A DNA stretch of 56,000 nt. It comes from Cristatella mucedo (lineage: Eukaryota; Bryozoa; Phylactolaemata; Cristatellidae). The stretch is from contig WPIO01000049.1 in assembly GCA_009760855.2 (NCBI GenBank), forward strand, positions 1,262,501 through 1,318,500. Reading direction: 5' to 3'. A model generated the notes under the pieces. That model worked only from the letters and a program-made list of their open reading frames with translations, searched no databases and had not been told where the DNA came from. Each line of letters opens with the position of its first letter. Position 1 is the first letter of the stretch. Below, in pieces: positions 33,136 through 43,700 of this stretch. A program made the translations under genes and the position numbers.

Positions 33136-34653
33136 CGTCCAACAGGATGAATCCTGCTAAAGATACCAGGCAGTTTTAAAAAGAGATAATTGCAGGCAGT
33201 TTCATGTTCGATGTTTCATCTGCTTTCATTGAGCATTCAGGTGCCGGCATTCATGCACCGCGGTATTTACACACTGCCCTGCACTGTTTAGCAAAGGCTG
33301 ATTGTTACTGTCACTTCTTTAGACCTTTTATTTCCTGCCAGTTTCCAGGACTGGTACACTCGATGACCCACAGACTGAGAATGGAAGACGAAACCCTATA
33401 GCAACTCATTTGCCGGATTGTCCGCGTACTTTAGTGAATGGTAGCTTTCCACTCGGTGCAATGGCTATACGCATGGGGGATAGTTGTGCGAGGGTTCGGG
33501 ATGAGACAAAGACAAAAGGGCCGCAGTTACACACCTGTGTGTATACAAGTGTGTAACAAGGGGGAGGGGGAATTTAGGGTTAATTAAACCTGGAACGAAA
33601 GATCCGGAGAAGAGCTAGAGTCTTCTTCGGCCAGTGTCTGCTCATTTAGCGTTAACGTTCGTTCCACCTGTCCATCGTTCTTGTATTCGCTAATCTACAG
33701 CAACTCTGTTGTTTTGTAGCATCTAAGATTGCGGCTGGCATCCGGCCGTCAAATAAAGAAGAATGGCCCCGGCATCACCAATGCTACATATGCAAACTTT
33801 TCACGCACCTTATGTACCACCGCGTAGGTTATCTACCATCGTAGAGCCTCCCTCTTCTCTGGACACACCAACTCCTTATTTACCACCAGAGTTCAAGGAA
33901 AGCAGGTCGGAACTTGACGTAATGCTTTTGCCTTTTAAAACAAAAAAAAAAATGTTTGTCTAGCGTCTGGGGTTCGCTCACTCTTCCAGAGGGATTTCAT
34001 CGAGGATGAAATAGTCACCAGAAAGAGACTCGCGAGACTCTGTTCTCCCCATTAAGAAATTCGAATCCGCTGACGCTTGGTGGCCTTAGAGGCAGCTGGG
34101 GCAGTTCACAAGCAGTGGCGTGGGACGAACTTGAAGCCTGCCACTGAGGACAGGCCCGACACCAGATTCAGCCGATGTGTCAACATGCTCGGTCCAAGTG
34201 AATTGCCAGCCTAAATGCGATTTGTTTTCAGTTGTGTATGCTGCATGTAACGAATGGTGGAGAAGGCTGGTATTGAAGCTCTGCCAATAGTCGAAAAAGC
34301 ACTAGGTGTAGTTTCGGCAATATTTTGAATTTTCTTAGCTGCTGTGCTGGTTAACCACGGCACGAGCCAATAGCGAAACAACGGCAATGGTGGTGAAGCA
34401 TTAAGACTTTATCTTTAATTGTCGGAGCTGCTGGATATGTCAACTTTCGAGGATGACATGACCGCTTTTTGTGCGAGCCAAACAAAGTTTCTGCGAGGCG
34501 CTTAATCCTGCATACCGATGAGTCCGACATACACGTACATCTTGCTCGCCTGTAAATCCTACAATCCTGTAAACCACGCCTTCATGTAAATCTTTCATAC
34601 CTGTATTCCCAAATACCCGTCAATCATGTATACCTGTAAATTCCACATACCTG

Positions 34654-35234
34654 TAATAATAATAATAATAATAATGCACTTGATAAAGCGCCCTCAGAGA
34701 ACTCAATCTCTTCCTAGGCGCTTTACATTTACTGCAAAGGGAAACACGATTGAATCGTGAGTAATATCATGCTTGCTAAGCAACATGAACAACGTGATTA
34801 GGTTTGACATGCACAGGATCAGCATGAAAATGTGGTCAGTGGCAGCATGCACAGTGTCAGCACGAATAAGCACGTGAAGGACGAATCACAGGGGCCCACT
34901 AAATGCTGTCCTAAATAGGCATGTTTTTAGGTTCTTTTTAAATGTGATCAAGTCAGGGGATGTTCTGATGCAAGTCGGGAGGGAGTTCCAGGCTTTGGGA
35001 GCATACTAACCAAATGCATGGTCTCCAAAGGATTTTAGGTTTGTACGAGGTAGTGGGAAACTGTTGGATTCCGAAAAGCGGGTGGTACTATGCTTGGCCT
35101 GGTGGGGGAGTAGATCTGAGAGATAGGCTGGAGCCACAGAATGAAGTGACCTAAAAGTGAGCGACAAAACCTTGAAGTCGATCCGTTGCTTGACTGGTAG
35201 CCAGTGCAGGTCTGTAGATGCTGCATACATGTAA
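34654..35234 (-). mobile_element. LINE-A 3' end with reverse-transcriptase C-terminus
   Basis: The best coding copy of LINE-A. On the minus strand it reads LHWLPVKQRIDFKVLSLTFR, then RSLHSVAPAYLSDLL, SESNSFPLPRTNLKSFGDHA and the AWNSLP-type segment. A full 3' UTR, hairpin tail and (ATT)n end follow. LHWLPVKQRIDFK is a hallmark of L2/CR1-group non-LTR reverse transcriptases. Confidence 0.88.
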
Positions 35235-35497
35235 GACCTGCTGACTGCTCGGCAGATTGATAGTTTCGATGAGTTGAAATAACGACAGGTAGACTTCCGA
35301 TCGCCGACGATCGACCCTAAGGAAGCCGCTGCTGCTGAAACAGAAGGCAGACACCTCCAAGAATGGGAAAAGCTCCAAGATTTTTCAAGTATTCCCTGCT
35401 CGCATGCAGTTCACCCCGCCCGCCTGGCAAGCTGGTCTGTCGTTGGTAGCTCTGTATTACATGTTGGTTCCTTTCAATAAACTGCTTCCAGAATTAA

Positions 35498-35642
35498 AAA
35501 ATATAATTCATTTGTATAGCGCCCCAAGAGAACTTAATCTCTATTCTGGCGCTTCACATATGCCTCGGTGCTCGAGCCCACAACCTCAGCCAGACCTTGG
35601 TCGGGGCGAGCACCTTAACCGTTGGACCAAACCAGCGCGGCG
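35498..35642 (-). mobile_element. SINE-D copy, complete
   Basis: On the minus strand the copy is a tRNA-like head (TTGGTCCAACGGTTAAGGTG), B box GGGCTCGAGCAC, GAAGCGCCAGAATAGAGATT, AAGTTCTCTTGGGGCGCTAT and ACAAATGAATTATATTTTT. All SINE-D parts are present. Confidence 0.85.
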
Positions 35643-36076
35643 ATCACCGCTCGACTGGCGTAGGGCGCACCCGCGGGTTAACGGCCTGGCAGTGATTCGG
35701 GCCTAGCAGTCAGAAAATCGGGGAGGAACGTGTCAGGAGGCTAGCAGCTCTGCTTCGGGCAACGGCTTGACGGGGCGTGCCTCGGGTTAAGGTGAAGGGC
35801 AGCCAGCCAAGGCCGAGGTTTTCGCAGCTGCAATATGCAATCAGTTCTCGGCGGGTGGAGCTACTGGCATTACGTCAGGCAGCATTAGAAGAGCTGAGTA
35901 GCGTGCAGACGCTGACCAAGATCGACCCTGCAGGCAGGTGCCCCCCCCTTAGCATAATGCGGCTTGACGGTGCAGGATGAGCAGCTGCACCATTCGGCCG
36001 TGCTGCAGCTGAACGGAATGTGTTCGAGAACAGCGTGTGGCGTTATAAGCCTGGCGATTGCTTCTTCCGCACGCAG

Positions 36077-36227
36077 GGCTCAAAAGGAGATCGAGGCCTC
36101 GCAGGACTGCCGGGCGACACTCCGGGTCACGTGGTCGGACCCGCAGGACCGTCGGGTGACAAAGGTGAAGCAGGACTTCAAGGTCTGGAAGGTCTCGATG
36201 GTCCACGTGGTGAACCTGGACCGAAAG
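36077..36227 (+). CDS. COL4A: Collagen IV exon 13: helix with interruption
   Basis: This exon spans 151 bp, phase 0 to 1, residues 450-499 plus one base of Gly 500. The acceptor is CCGCACGCAG, with a weak pyrimidine tract, and the donor AAAG|GTACGC. It encodes [13 protein letters not shown], the interruption GDTPGHVVG, then [10 protein letters not shown] onward. The next intron (570 bp) shows no recognised element. Confidence 0.94.
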
Positions 36228-36797
36228 GTACGCATTCTCATCACCCAGCGCCTTGTGCCATCAAGGGGTGACCTGCCGACATTTTCAACTTTCGTTCTCG
36301 TTCGCACTGTTCTTACAGACTTACTTGGTTAAGTTGTGGCTCTTTAATGAACGGTCAGCTGAACATTCTTCGCGAGCATGCACAAAAACGCACATACACA
36401 GCTGCGCACACATACATACACCCGTGCACAGTCACGTGAGCAATTGTCTTCTTATTCAAGGATGAACAAGTTCAATTTGGCCTTTTTTTCATAGATTGAC
36501 TTGAATCAAAAGAGCGCTTACACAAGGATCTGTGCTAAGGGTCTCTATGTGTTATTGTATTCGTAATCGGTCACTTTTTTACGGTTGCAAGGAGCAAAAG
36601 TCTGTTATGGCACTATATTGCTCGTGTTTCTCTCCATCTTGACCCCGTTTGTATCTTCCTTATTAGTTGTAACTAATAAAGTGCCAATTTTCCAACCTCG
36701 ATGAATCTCATCCGTAGAAGAAGATGCGAGCGAAACTTTAATAAAAAAAAGTAGCTGCAAGCGCATGCAACTCATGGAGAATTTTCCGCTTTTCCAG

Positions 36798-36976
36798 GTG
36801 AAAAAGGGACGCCCTGTCGCCTTTGCAGCCCAGGTCAAAAAGGCATGAAGGGCGTGTCAGGACGCGACGGCGAGCCTGGACAGAAAGGGCCGCGAGGCAG
36901 ACCCGGATATGAGGGCCTCCAAGGAGATAAAGGAGCCAGCGGTACTCCAGGCATCGAGGGGCTTCTCGGAGAGCAG
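36798..36976 (+). CDS. COL4A: Collagen IV exon 14: helix with CxxC interruption
   Basis: This exon spans 179 bp, phase 1 to 0, residues 500-559. The acceptor is GCTTTTCCAG|GT and the donor CAG|GTACAG. It begins EKGTPCRLCSPGQKG, so a Cys pair (C506, C509) sits in an interruption. These are the only cysteines between the 7S and the window end. From memory a CxxC interruption occurs at a similar place in alpha1-type chains and may form a loop or an inter-chain disulfide. A G-rich run follows about 20 bases into the intron. Confidence 0.95.
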
Positions 36977-37199
36977 GTACAGACGAAAACTGGCCGGGGG
37001 GGGGGAGAAGGGCGGGACGGGGTGGGACGCCCACACAGCTGTTTCCGAGAACTGTTGCTGCCTTGGCTTTCCTAAACAATTTTTACTCGCCCTACAATAT
37101 TGTACTTGCTTCTTTTGGGCGGACGTGTTGCGATGACGCCTTGCGATGACTCTGTGACCTTGCGAGTGACGACCTTGTGCTCACTTAGCTGCCACCCCA

Positions 37200-37343
37200 C
37201 TGGACTAACCGAGCATGCTACCACTGACCATTCGACCGTGTTTCCTTTGCAGCAAAAATAAAGTGCCTAGAAAGAGATTGAGTTCTCCAATGGTGCTTTA
37301 CAAATGCATTACTGTTATTTTTTTATTATTATTATTGTTATTG
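37200..37343 (+). mobile_element. LINE-A tail fragment
   Basis: It has GCATGCTACCACTGACCATT, TTTCCTTTGCAGCAAAAATA, the hairpin with changed stem bases (AAGTGCCTAG, ATGGTGCTTT) and a T/A-rich end. Confidence 0.78.
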
Positions 37344-37399
37344 GCTACCGCGGCTCAGTAGCTCGGGATTGCGATATCGTTCCATGTACATCCTATTGA

Positions 37400-37960
37400 T
37401 AACATCTCTATATTGTTTGCAAAGCACCCTAGGAGAACTAGCACTTTTTTCCCGGCACTTCCTTCTCAAGCAGGCGAAGACAAGTGTTAAGTGGACAATA
37501 ACATGCACTGTTCCAAGACTCACAGGCACATTAACGGTTTCAATGGACCTAGCTGGTTCGTGGAGGAATATGTGAATTTTTAGCTTTGCATTAACACGTC
37601 TTGCCAGAGGATGTCGTGGCATTAGTCAGGCTCGAAGTCTCTGGCTTTAGGTTCGTGCAAACTTAGTTAAGCGAATGTCGAAGGCTCTGACGTTGTTAGA
37701 GTAAAATGGCCGAAACCAAAGGAAGCCCGTTGAACGAGTCCAATCCCGAAAAAGTCACTATTTCAGATAGGTGACTATGAATAAAGAGACCTAAATCGAG
37801 CGGCCCTGACCCTGAAGTCGATTGTGGCTCAGCTTGATGGGCCGCCAGTTCAGGTCGGAGAAAAGTGTGTAACTCGGCAGTTTCGACGCTCATGTCAAAC
37901 GTGCTCTTGCAGATATTTGCATGCGACTTTGTTCCGTGCCTAGCTGCAGCAATCTCTTAC
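37400..37960 (-). mobile_element. Eroded LINE-A-like fragment
   Basis: Minus-strand resemblance to LINE-A: CAAAGCACCCTAGGAGAACT, GAGGATGTCGTGGCATTAGT, a GAGACCTAAATCGAG segment and CTTGATGGGCCGCCAGTTCA in the expected order. Confidence 0.5.
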
Positions 37961-38024
37961 AGAGTATCCATTAATTCTTTCTGGTTACATTCTAGATAGC
38001 TGCAGCAATCGTTTGCGTTTTTTT

Positions 38025-38690
38025 ATTGGAATTCTCTTTTGGCTGGGCTGCCAAAGAAAGCTATTAGGCCACTGCAGCAGACTATGAATATGGCTGCAAG
38101 GCTAGTCTTCAAGTCAAGGCGGTTTGAGCACGTGTCTCCTTTGCTAAAAGAGCTAAGATGAATGCCGGTTAAGGAACGGATACAGAACAAAGTTCTTACG
38201 CTGACCCACAAGGCCCGCCACGGCTTGGCTCCATCGTACCTAGCTGAACTGCTGCATCAGTTTCAGCCTGTTCGCACCCTCAGGTCCTGTGTGGACAATA
38301 AATTAGCTGTCCCATTCCTCCGCTTAAAGACAGTTGGCGACAGAAGCTTTAGCTCTGCAGGTCCTAGACTGTGGAACTCGCTTCCACAATTTTTACGCAA
38401 CGACATCTACTCTCCAACTTCCGACTATGGCACATCTTTTTCAGCGGTCCTGAACTGCTACTTCTATGCTACTCACTACCTCAACTGCTCTCCTAACTCT
38501 GCTATGCTTCCCACTTTCTCTTTGTTGCATGAGACGAAGTCTGTTGGCTACCGAATGTGTACCGAAAGCCGCTTAGGCTGTGAGTGCGCTATACAAAACT
38601 CTCCTGTGTAACACCCACATGGTCTTTATGACTTTGTGGAGTTACTGACGGAGATACATTAAATTAAATTAATTCATTTGTAAAAGTGAT
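38025..38690 (+). mobile_element. LINE-B 3' end with reverse-transcriptase C-terminus
   Basis: The plus-strand frame reads MPVKERIQNKVLTLTHKARH, then GLAPSYLAELLHQFQPVRTL, LRLKTVGDRSFSSAGPRLWN and SLPQFLRND. This is the C-terminal tail of an L2/CR1-group reverse transcriptase distinct from LINE-A. The 3' UTR ends AGTGCGCTATACAAAACTCT then CCTGTGTAACACCC. The head has a stop before MPVKE. Confidence 0.88.
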
Positions 38691-39081
38691 CGTCCGGCCT
38701 CTCTTTGGAACGGAAGGAAACTCGTTTCTTAGCATACCAGCGAGCAGCACCAGAAAATATACCAAGGAAAGAATTGGTGAAAGCGGATCTCAATAAAAAA
38801 AAAACTTACTTCGAACCCTATCCTTACCCCTTACTGACAATGCAGCCTTATCGGTGCTTACGCATTCGCTAATATGTTGTGAACTGCCAAAAGACAGATC
38901 GTGGGCGCCATTCTTTTTTCGACTCTTCAATGAGTCAAACATTTACGCCCGTTGCATGCGGAAGAGGTAGCTTCCGTAGCTATCCTACCGCGATATAAGC
39001 GAGGTTGCTGAATTAGTTGACGTCGCCTTTACTTCGTGCGATCACGTGCCGACGTCACGTGTCTTCGGTCGCTTCTTATAG

Positions 39082-39282
39082 GGACCTGCTGGACAAGACG
39101 GAGCTCCAGGCACGAAAGGTCAAAAGGGAGAGTCGCCGAGGGCGATCACCATAGTGGGACCGCCAGGAGAGAAGGGCGAGCTCGGAGCGCCAGGAGAAAT
39201 CGGCGAACCGGGATTGGATGGACTGCCGGGCGATCAGGGCTTTCAGGGACAGCCCGGTCCGGAGGGAGTCAAAGGCGAGCAG
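39082..39282 (+). CDS. COL4A: Collagen IV exon 15: helix with hydrophobic interruption
   Basis: This exon spans 201 bp, phase 0 to 0, residues 560-626. The acceptor is CGCTTCTTATAG and the donor CAG|GTGCGT. It encodes GPAGQDGAPGTKGQKG, the interruption GESPRAITIVG, then GPPGEKGELGAPG onward to GVKGEQ. The interruption lies about 70 residues after the exon 14 CxxC. From memory both vertebrate chain classes have an interruption at a comparable distance. Confidence 0.96.
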
Positions 39283-39436
39283 GTGCGTGCTCGAGCGTCT
39301 GCGGAGCGTCGTCGGCGAGTCACTGGCTACGGGTCTATTTACTGCATGCCACGATTCATAGGCCCGCGACTGTGCCTTGACAGCCACGTGACATCATACC
39401 TAATAGGGATAGTAGCAGTTGTGCTGTCGTTGTCCG

Positions 39437-39584
39437 ATGAGAGAGACAGACAGAGAGAGCGAGAGAGAGAGAGAGAGAGACAGAGAGAGAGACAGACAGA
39501 GAGACAGAGAGACAGAGACAGACAGACAGACAGAGACAGACACACAGACCGAAAAACAGAGACATAGAGAGAGAGAGAGAGACC

Positions 39585-39622
<38 letters not shown>

Positions 39623-39667
39623 CGCAGACAGACAGCCAGACAGCCAGACAGAGACAGACAGAGACAA
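39437..39667. repeat. (GA)n/(GACA)n microsatellite
   Basis: A purine-rich block with GACA, GACAGA and GA units, interrupted at its right end by a SINE-D insertion and resuming after it at 39825. Confidence 0.96.
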
Positions 39668-39824
39668 AAAATAAAAATATAATATAATTCATTTGTATAG
39701 CGCCACAAGAGAACTAAATCTCTATTCAGGCGCTTCACAATGCCTCAGGGCTCGAGCCCACGACCTCAGCCAGACCTTAGTCGGGGCGAGCACCTTAACC
39801 ACTGGACCAACCCAGCTCGGCAGA
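39668..39824 (-). mobile_element. SINE-D copy inserted inside a microsatellite
   Basis: The complete element lies between CAGAGACA-type repeats on both sides: the A-rich tail complement (AAAAAATAAAAATATAATAT), TTCATTTGTATAGCGCCACA, GGGCTCGAGCCC and CCACTGGACCAACCCAGCTC. CAGAGACA at both borders may be the target-site duplication, but the host repeat makes that ambiguous. Confidence 0.87.
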
Positions 39825-39872
39825 GACAGACCAGACAGAGAGAGACAGACAGACTGACAGACAGACTGACGG

Positions 39873-39941
<69 letters not shown>
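39825..39941. repeat. (GACA)n/(GA)n microsatellite, right half
   Basis: Continues the block interrupted by the SINE-D copy; 39880-39941 is pure GA. Confidence 0.96.
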
Positions 39942-39945
<4 letters not shown>

Positions 39946-40162
39946 CGTGCCCCGGTTTAGGTGCAGCTCCGAGAGTTGTGCTATCTGAATGAGACGAGGA
40001 GTTCGTAGCCTGCCAGGCTTCCCGTTTTGTTTTGCTGCTCCCCCACGTGATCGAAGCCATCGTTAGCCTATGCCGATAGAGCTGTGCCTACAGGAGCTCG
40101 TTGTTGAAATAGACACTCTTGTACGCTTTAGTACGCTCTTGTACTGCTATTTGTGCGTATAG

Positions 40163-40451
40163 GGCATGGAAGGCATACCCGGACGTGATGGTCAGAGGGG
40201 AACGGCGGGACAGTCAGGATCTCCCGGGCAGAAGGGCGATCCTGGCTACGGCATACCGGGAGCTGACGGCACCAAGGGCGAGCCCGGGCTTTCCGGTGAG
40301 GCTGGCGCTCCCGGCGCCCAAGGTCCCAAGGGAGAGCCGGGAGCTCGCTTAGAGAGCGATTCCGTCCAGGGACTGCTAGGGGAACCCGGCGAACCCGGCG
40401 CACCAGGACCTGACGGCCTTGTCGGAGTACGTGGACTCAAAGGAACCAAAG
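40163..40451 (+). CDS. COL4A: Collagen IV exon 16: helix with two interruptions
   Basis: This exon spans 289 bp, phase 0 to 1, residues 627-722 plus one base of Gly 723. The acceptor is TTTGTGCGTATAG, which is pyrimidine-poor, and the donor AAAG|GTACGG. It encodes GMEGIPGRDGQRG onward, a one-residue gap GYGIPG, and the interruption GARLESDSVQG. Long GA/GACA microsatellites lie in the intron before and CT/TGTC microsatellites in the intron after. Confidence 0.95.
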
Positions 40452-40674
40452 GTACGGCGGTCCTGCTGCCTCTGCTAGCCCGAAAAATGGACGTGCTTGT
40501 TTTAAAAATTACATGGTGATGTCCATGACGAAGCTGCCGTAGACGCCCAAATATGTGCAAAGTTATTTACAGGTAAGCCCCACTCTTAGCTAAAGTCTGA
40601 AGGGTTGCAGACACCGCATATCTATTGGTCATATTGGTCATATTTGTCATGTGCGAATGCACGCATGTATGTAA

Positions 40675-40816
40675 GCATCTCTCTCTGTCTCTTTGTCTCT
40701 GTGTGTGTGTGTCTCTCTGTCTCTGTGTCTCTCTGTGTCTCTCTCTGACTCTCTCTGACTCTCTCTGTCTCTCTCTGTCTCTGTCTCTCTCTGTGTCTGT
40801 CTGTCTGTCTGTCTGT

Positions 40817-40905
<89 letters not shown>

Positions 40906-40939
40906 TGTCTGTCTGCCTGCCCGTCTCTCTCTCTCCCCT

Positions 40940-40995
<56 letters not shown>
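40675..40995. repeat. (CT)n/(CTGT)n/(CTGC)n microsatellite
   Basis: A compound pyrimidine-rich block. 40817-40901 is an almost pure CTGC tetranucleotide run of about 21 units, followed by CT to about 40993. Confidence 0.97.
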
Positions 40996-40997
<2 letters not shown>

Positions 40998-41061
40998 GTC
41001 CCTGTAAGTAACTTCATAACACCGCAAGGACTAGCTGGGTATATCATACGGCGGTGCCTAC

Positions 41062-41325
41062 AGACAGCATTTAGTGAGTCCCCGTGATTCGCCCTTCTTA
41101 TGCTTATGCGTGCTGACACTGCGCATGCTGCCACTAACCATACTTGCATGCTGACCCTGTGCATGTCAGCCCTAACCATGTTATTCTTGTGGTTTATTGA
41201 GCACGCTGCCACTGACCATTCGATCGTGCTTCCTTGCAGCAAATGTAAAGTGCCTAGAAAGAGATTGAGTTCTCTGAGGGCGCTATATCAAATGTATTAT
41301 CATTGCTATTCATGAAATTGAAAAG
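41062..41325 (+). mobile_element. LINE-A 3' tail fragment
   Basis: It runs from CAGCATTTAGTGAGTCCCCG through the 3' UTR motifs to AAAGTGCCTAGAAAGAGATT and TATATCAAATGTATTATCAT. Confidence 0.82.
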
Positions 41326-41329
41326 CATA

Positions 41330-41810
41330 GCCAAGTCAAGATGGCAGCCAGGGAAATGAGTAGCCCGGAAGCAGGAGCTTAATGGGCTGCTTAACGGAAG
41401 TAAAAGCGTAGGCAGCACGAAAGATGTCGTTGAGTAAGAATCGAGATATCGATTTCCACAATCTAGGGCATGCAGAGCAACGTTTCTGTCGCCAACAGAC
41501 TTTAAGCGAATGACTGGAGGAGCCACTTTAGTGTCCACTGAGAAGCCGAGGGCGCGATGCCGCTCATATTCATGCAGCAGTTCAGCCATTTATTAAGGAG
41601 CTTAAGTCATGGCGAACCTTGTGGGTCAGAGTAAGAATTGTGCTCGATGTCTGTTGGTCAAACGAAAGAGCTCCTTCATCAAAAAAGACACGTGGCTGCA
41701 CCTCTTGGATTTGTCACCTAACTTTTCAACCAACATGATCACCATATGTAGGGGCTTAGTGGCTTGCTAGCTTGGAAGTCCAGCCAAAATTGAACATGCA
41801 CTCAGCACCC
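41330..41810 (-). mobile_element. Diverged LINE-B fragment
   Basis: Minus-strand remnants of the LINE-B end: an AELLHEYERH region, an RLKSVGDRNVALHALDCGN segment and a CTTGTGGGTCAGAGTAAGAA match. It is older than the other LINE-B copies. Confidence 0.65.
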
Positions 41811-42830
41811 CACTTAGATAGGGACTGGAAAACCTGTCGTAAAAAAAAGTAGAATTTTCGTAAGCTGAGAAGGGTTGTTTGATACGTTCTACTACGATAG
41901 GTTCTAACGAAGAAATAGAGATAAGCGAATTAAATTTCTTCACAATTGAATACATAATAAGTAAATAAGAACGATTAAATAAGATTGTATTTGCATATCG
42001 TAACGTGGTGTCTTATTGGGCATATAGATACTGGTTGCTGTAGTATTGCACTTTGAGTACTATTGGGAGGCGGGTGAGGAGGGGTTGGATGATCTTGCTG
42101 GAGGATCGATTGTCAACTCCTTCTCTAAAACTCTCGCGACTGACTACATTTTCTGGGATACGTTTTCTATTTTTTGCGTGGCCGTGGCCAAGTTCGTATC
42201 TTTGAATTCTCGTAAGTCGAATCGTCGTTAGTCGGGGGGGGGGGGAGACGGTGGGAGGAGCTTATTGCATGCTGAGAGAAAATTACTTTATTACAATGGC
42301 TTGGCTCTACGGCAGACGAGTTTGGGTGCTCTATATTTAAAAATTACAATATGGTCCTGTAATTAAATCAATAAGCACTTATTAGCTAATCTTTTGCATT
42401 TGTAAAGCGACTATTTCTTGCTGCAGCAACGTTGAAACGGAGGTCAAACACTGCCGGAAGAATTTCAGGCAACCTAATGACTTCCTGGTTTTGCCAAAAC
42501 AGTGCACGCATTGATAGATATGGGCACATTTCTTTTGACGTTAGCTGGATTTTGAAGCTGGTCGCTTTTATGTTTATCAGCTGTAGAGTCCTTAACTACG
42601 CTCATGGCTGGTATTTTGTGGCACACAATATTGGCCTAGAAAGATGTTTAGTTTTCTTATGACGATATACTAATTTCGCATTATTAATATTATCAATTTA
42701 TTTCGGTTCCATCTCGCAAGCTTTTATTTTTTGGAACAGATTGTTTACATATGTCAAAAAATAAGCCAGCAAAGGCCAGGACATTGATTTGCTCTTATTC
42801 TTCTAAAGATGTGAGTGTGTGCGCGCGCGC

Positions 42831-42871
<41 letters not shown>

Positions 42872-42889
42872 TCCGTCTGTAACTCCACA

Positions 42890-43700
42890 AAACCAGAAAG
42901 ACTGTATGGGTGTTACGTAGGAGAGTTTTGTATCTCGCACTCACAGCCTAAGCGGCTTTCGGTACGCATTCGGTAGCCAACAGACTTCCTCTCACGCAGC
43001 AAAGAAAATGTGGGAAGCATAGCACAGTCAGGAGACCAGTTAAGGTAGTGAATAGCATGAAAGTAGCAGCTCAGGACCGCTGAAAAGAATGAGCCATAGT
43101 CGGCAGCAGGAGAGTAGTTGTCGTTTCGTAAGCATTGTGGAAGCGAGTTCCACAGTCTAGGACCTGCAGAGCTAAAGCTTCCGTCACCAACTGTCTTTAA
43201 GCGGAGGAATGGAACGGCTAATATTTGGTCCTACAGGACCTGAGGGCACGAGGAGGCTGAAACTGGTGCAGCAGTTCAGCTAGGTATGGAGGAGCCAAGC
43301 CGCGGTGAGCTTTATCGGTCAACTAAAGAACTTTACTCTGTAGCCGTTGCTCAACCGGCATCCATCCTAGCTCTTTTAGCAAAGGAGACACGTGCTTAAA
43401 CCTCTGAGACTTGAAAACTAGCCTTGCAGCCATATTAATAGCCAGCTGCAGTGGCCTTGTTGCTTTTTTGGTAGCCCAGCCAAAAGGGAATTGCAATAAC
43501 CAAGTCAAGTTAGAACTAATGAGCTTGTTAAATTTTTTTGCAAGCCACTGTGGAAGACAGCTCCTAATCTTAGATAGGGATCGAATGGTCGGAAAATGAA
43601 GATGCATCAATATCATGCAAAACGTGTTGCATACTTCGCGTCGACAGTGCTCCAAGCCGTACCAAACGTCGGCAAACGTTGGCAGGGGGTTATTTGCTAG
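42890..43700 (-). mobile_element. LINE-B 3' end fragment
   Basis: Minus-strand pieces: SLSKIRSCLPQWLAKKFNKL, KKATRPLQLAINMAARLVFK, SQRFKHVSPLLKELGWMPVE then QRLQSKVL, followed by the degraded GPRLWNSLPQ region and the 3' UTR. Several frame breaks are present. Confidence 0.85.

Larger units (their letters stand above)
32579..36076 (+). other. COL4A: Collagen IV intron 12 (3.5 kb)
   Basis: It holds CTGT and AT microsatellites, a LINE-A tail, a large minus-strand LINE-A fragment, a SINE-D copy, degenerate CATACCTGTAAAT-like repeats at 34540-34654 and a weak LTR-like segment at 33540-33960. No missed Gly-X-Y exon is seen. Confidence 0.8.
36977..39081 (+). other. COL4A: Collagen IV intron 14 (2.1 kb)
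   Basis: It contains a LINE-A tail (plus), an eroded LINE-A (minus) and a large LINE-B fragment. A G-run lies close to the donor (near 36997). No additional exon is seen. Confidence 0.8.
39283..40162 (+). other. COL4A: Collagen IV intron 15
   Basis: 880 bp, more than half of which is GA/GACA microsatellite with a SINE-D copy inside it. The rest is unremarkable. Confidence 0.85.
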
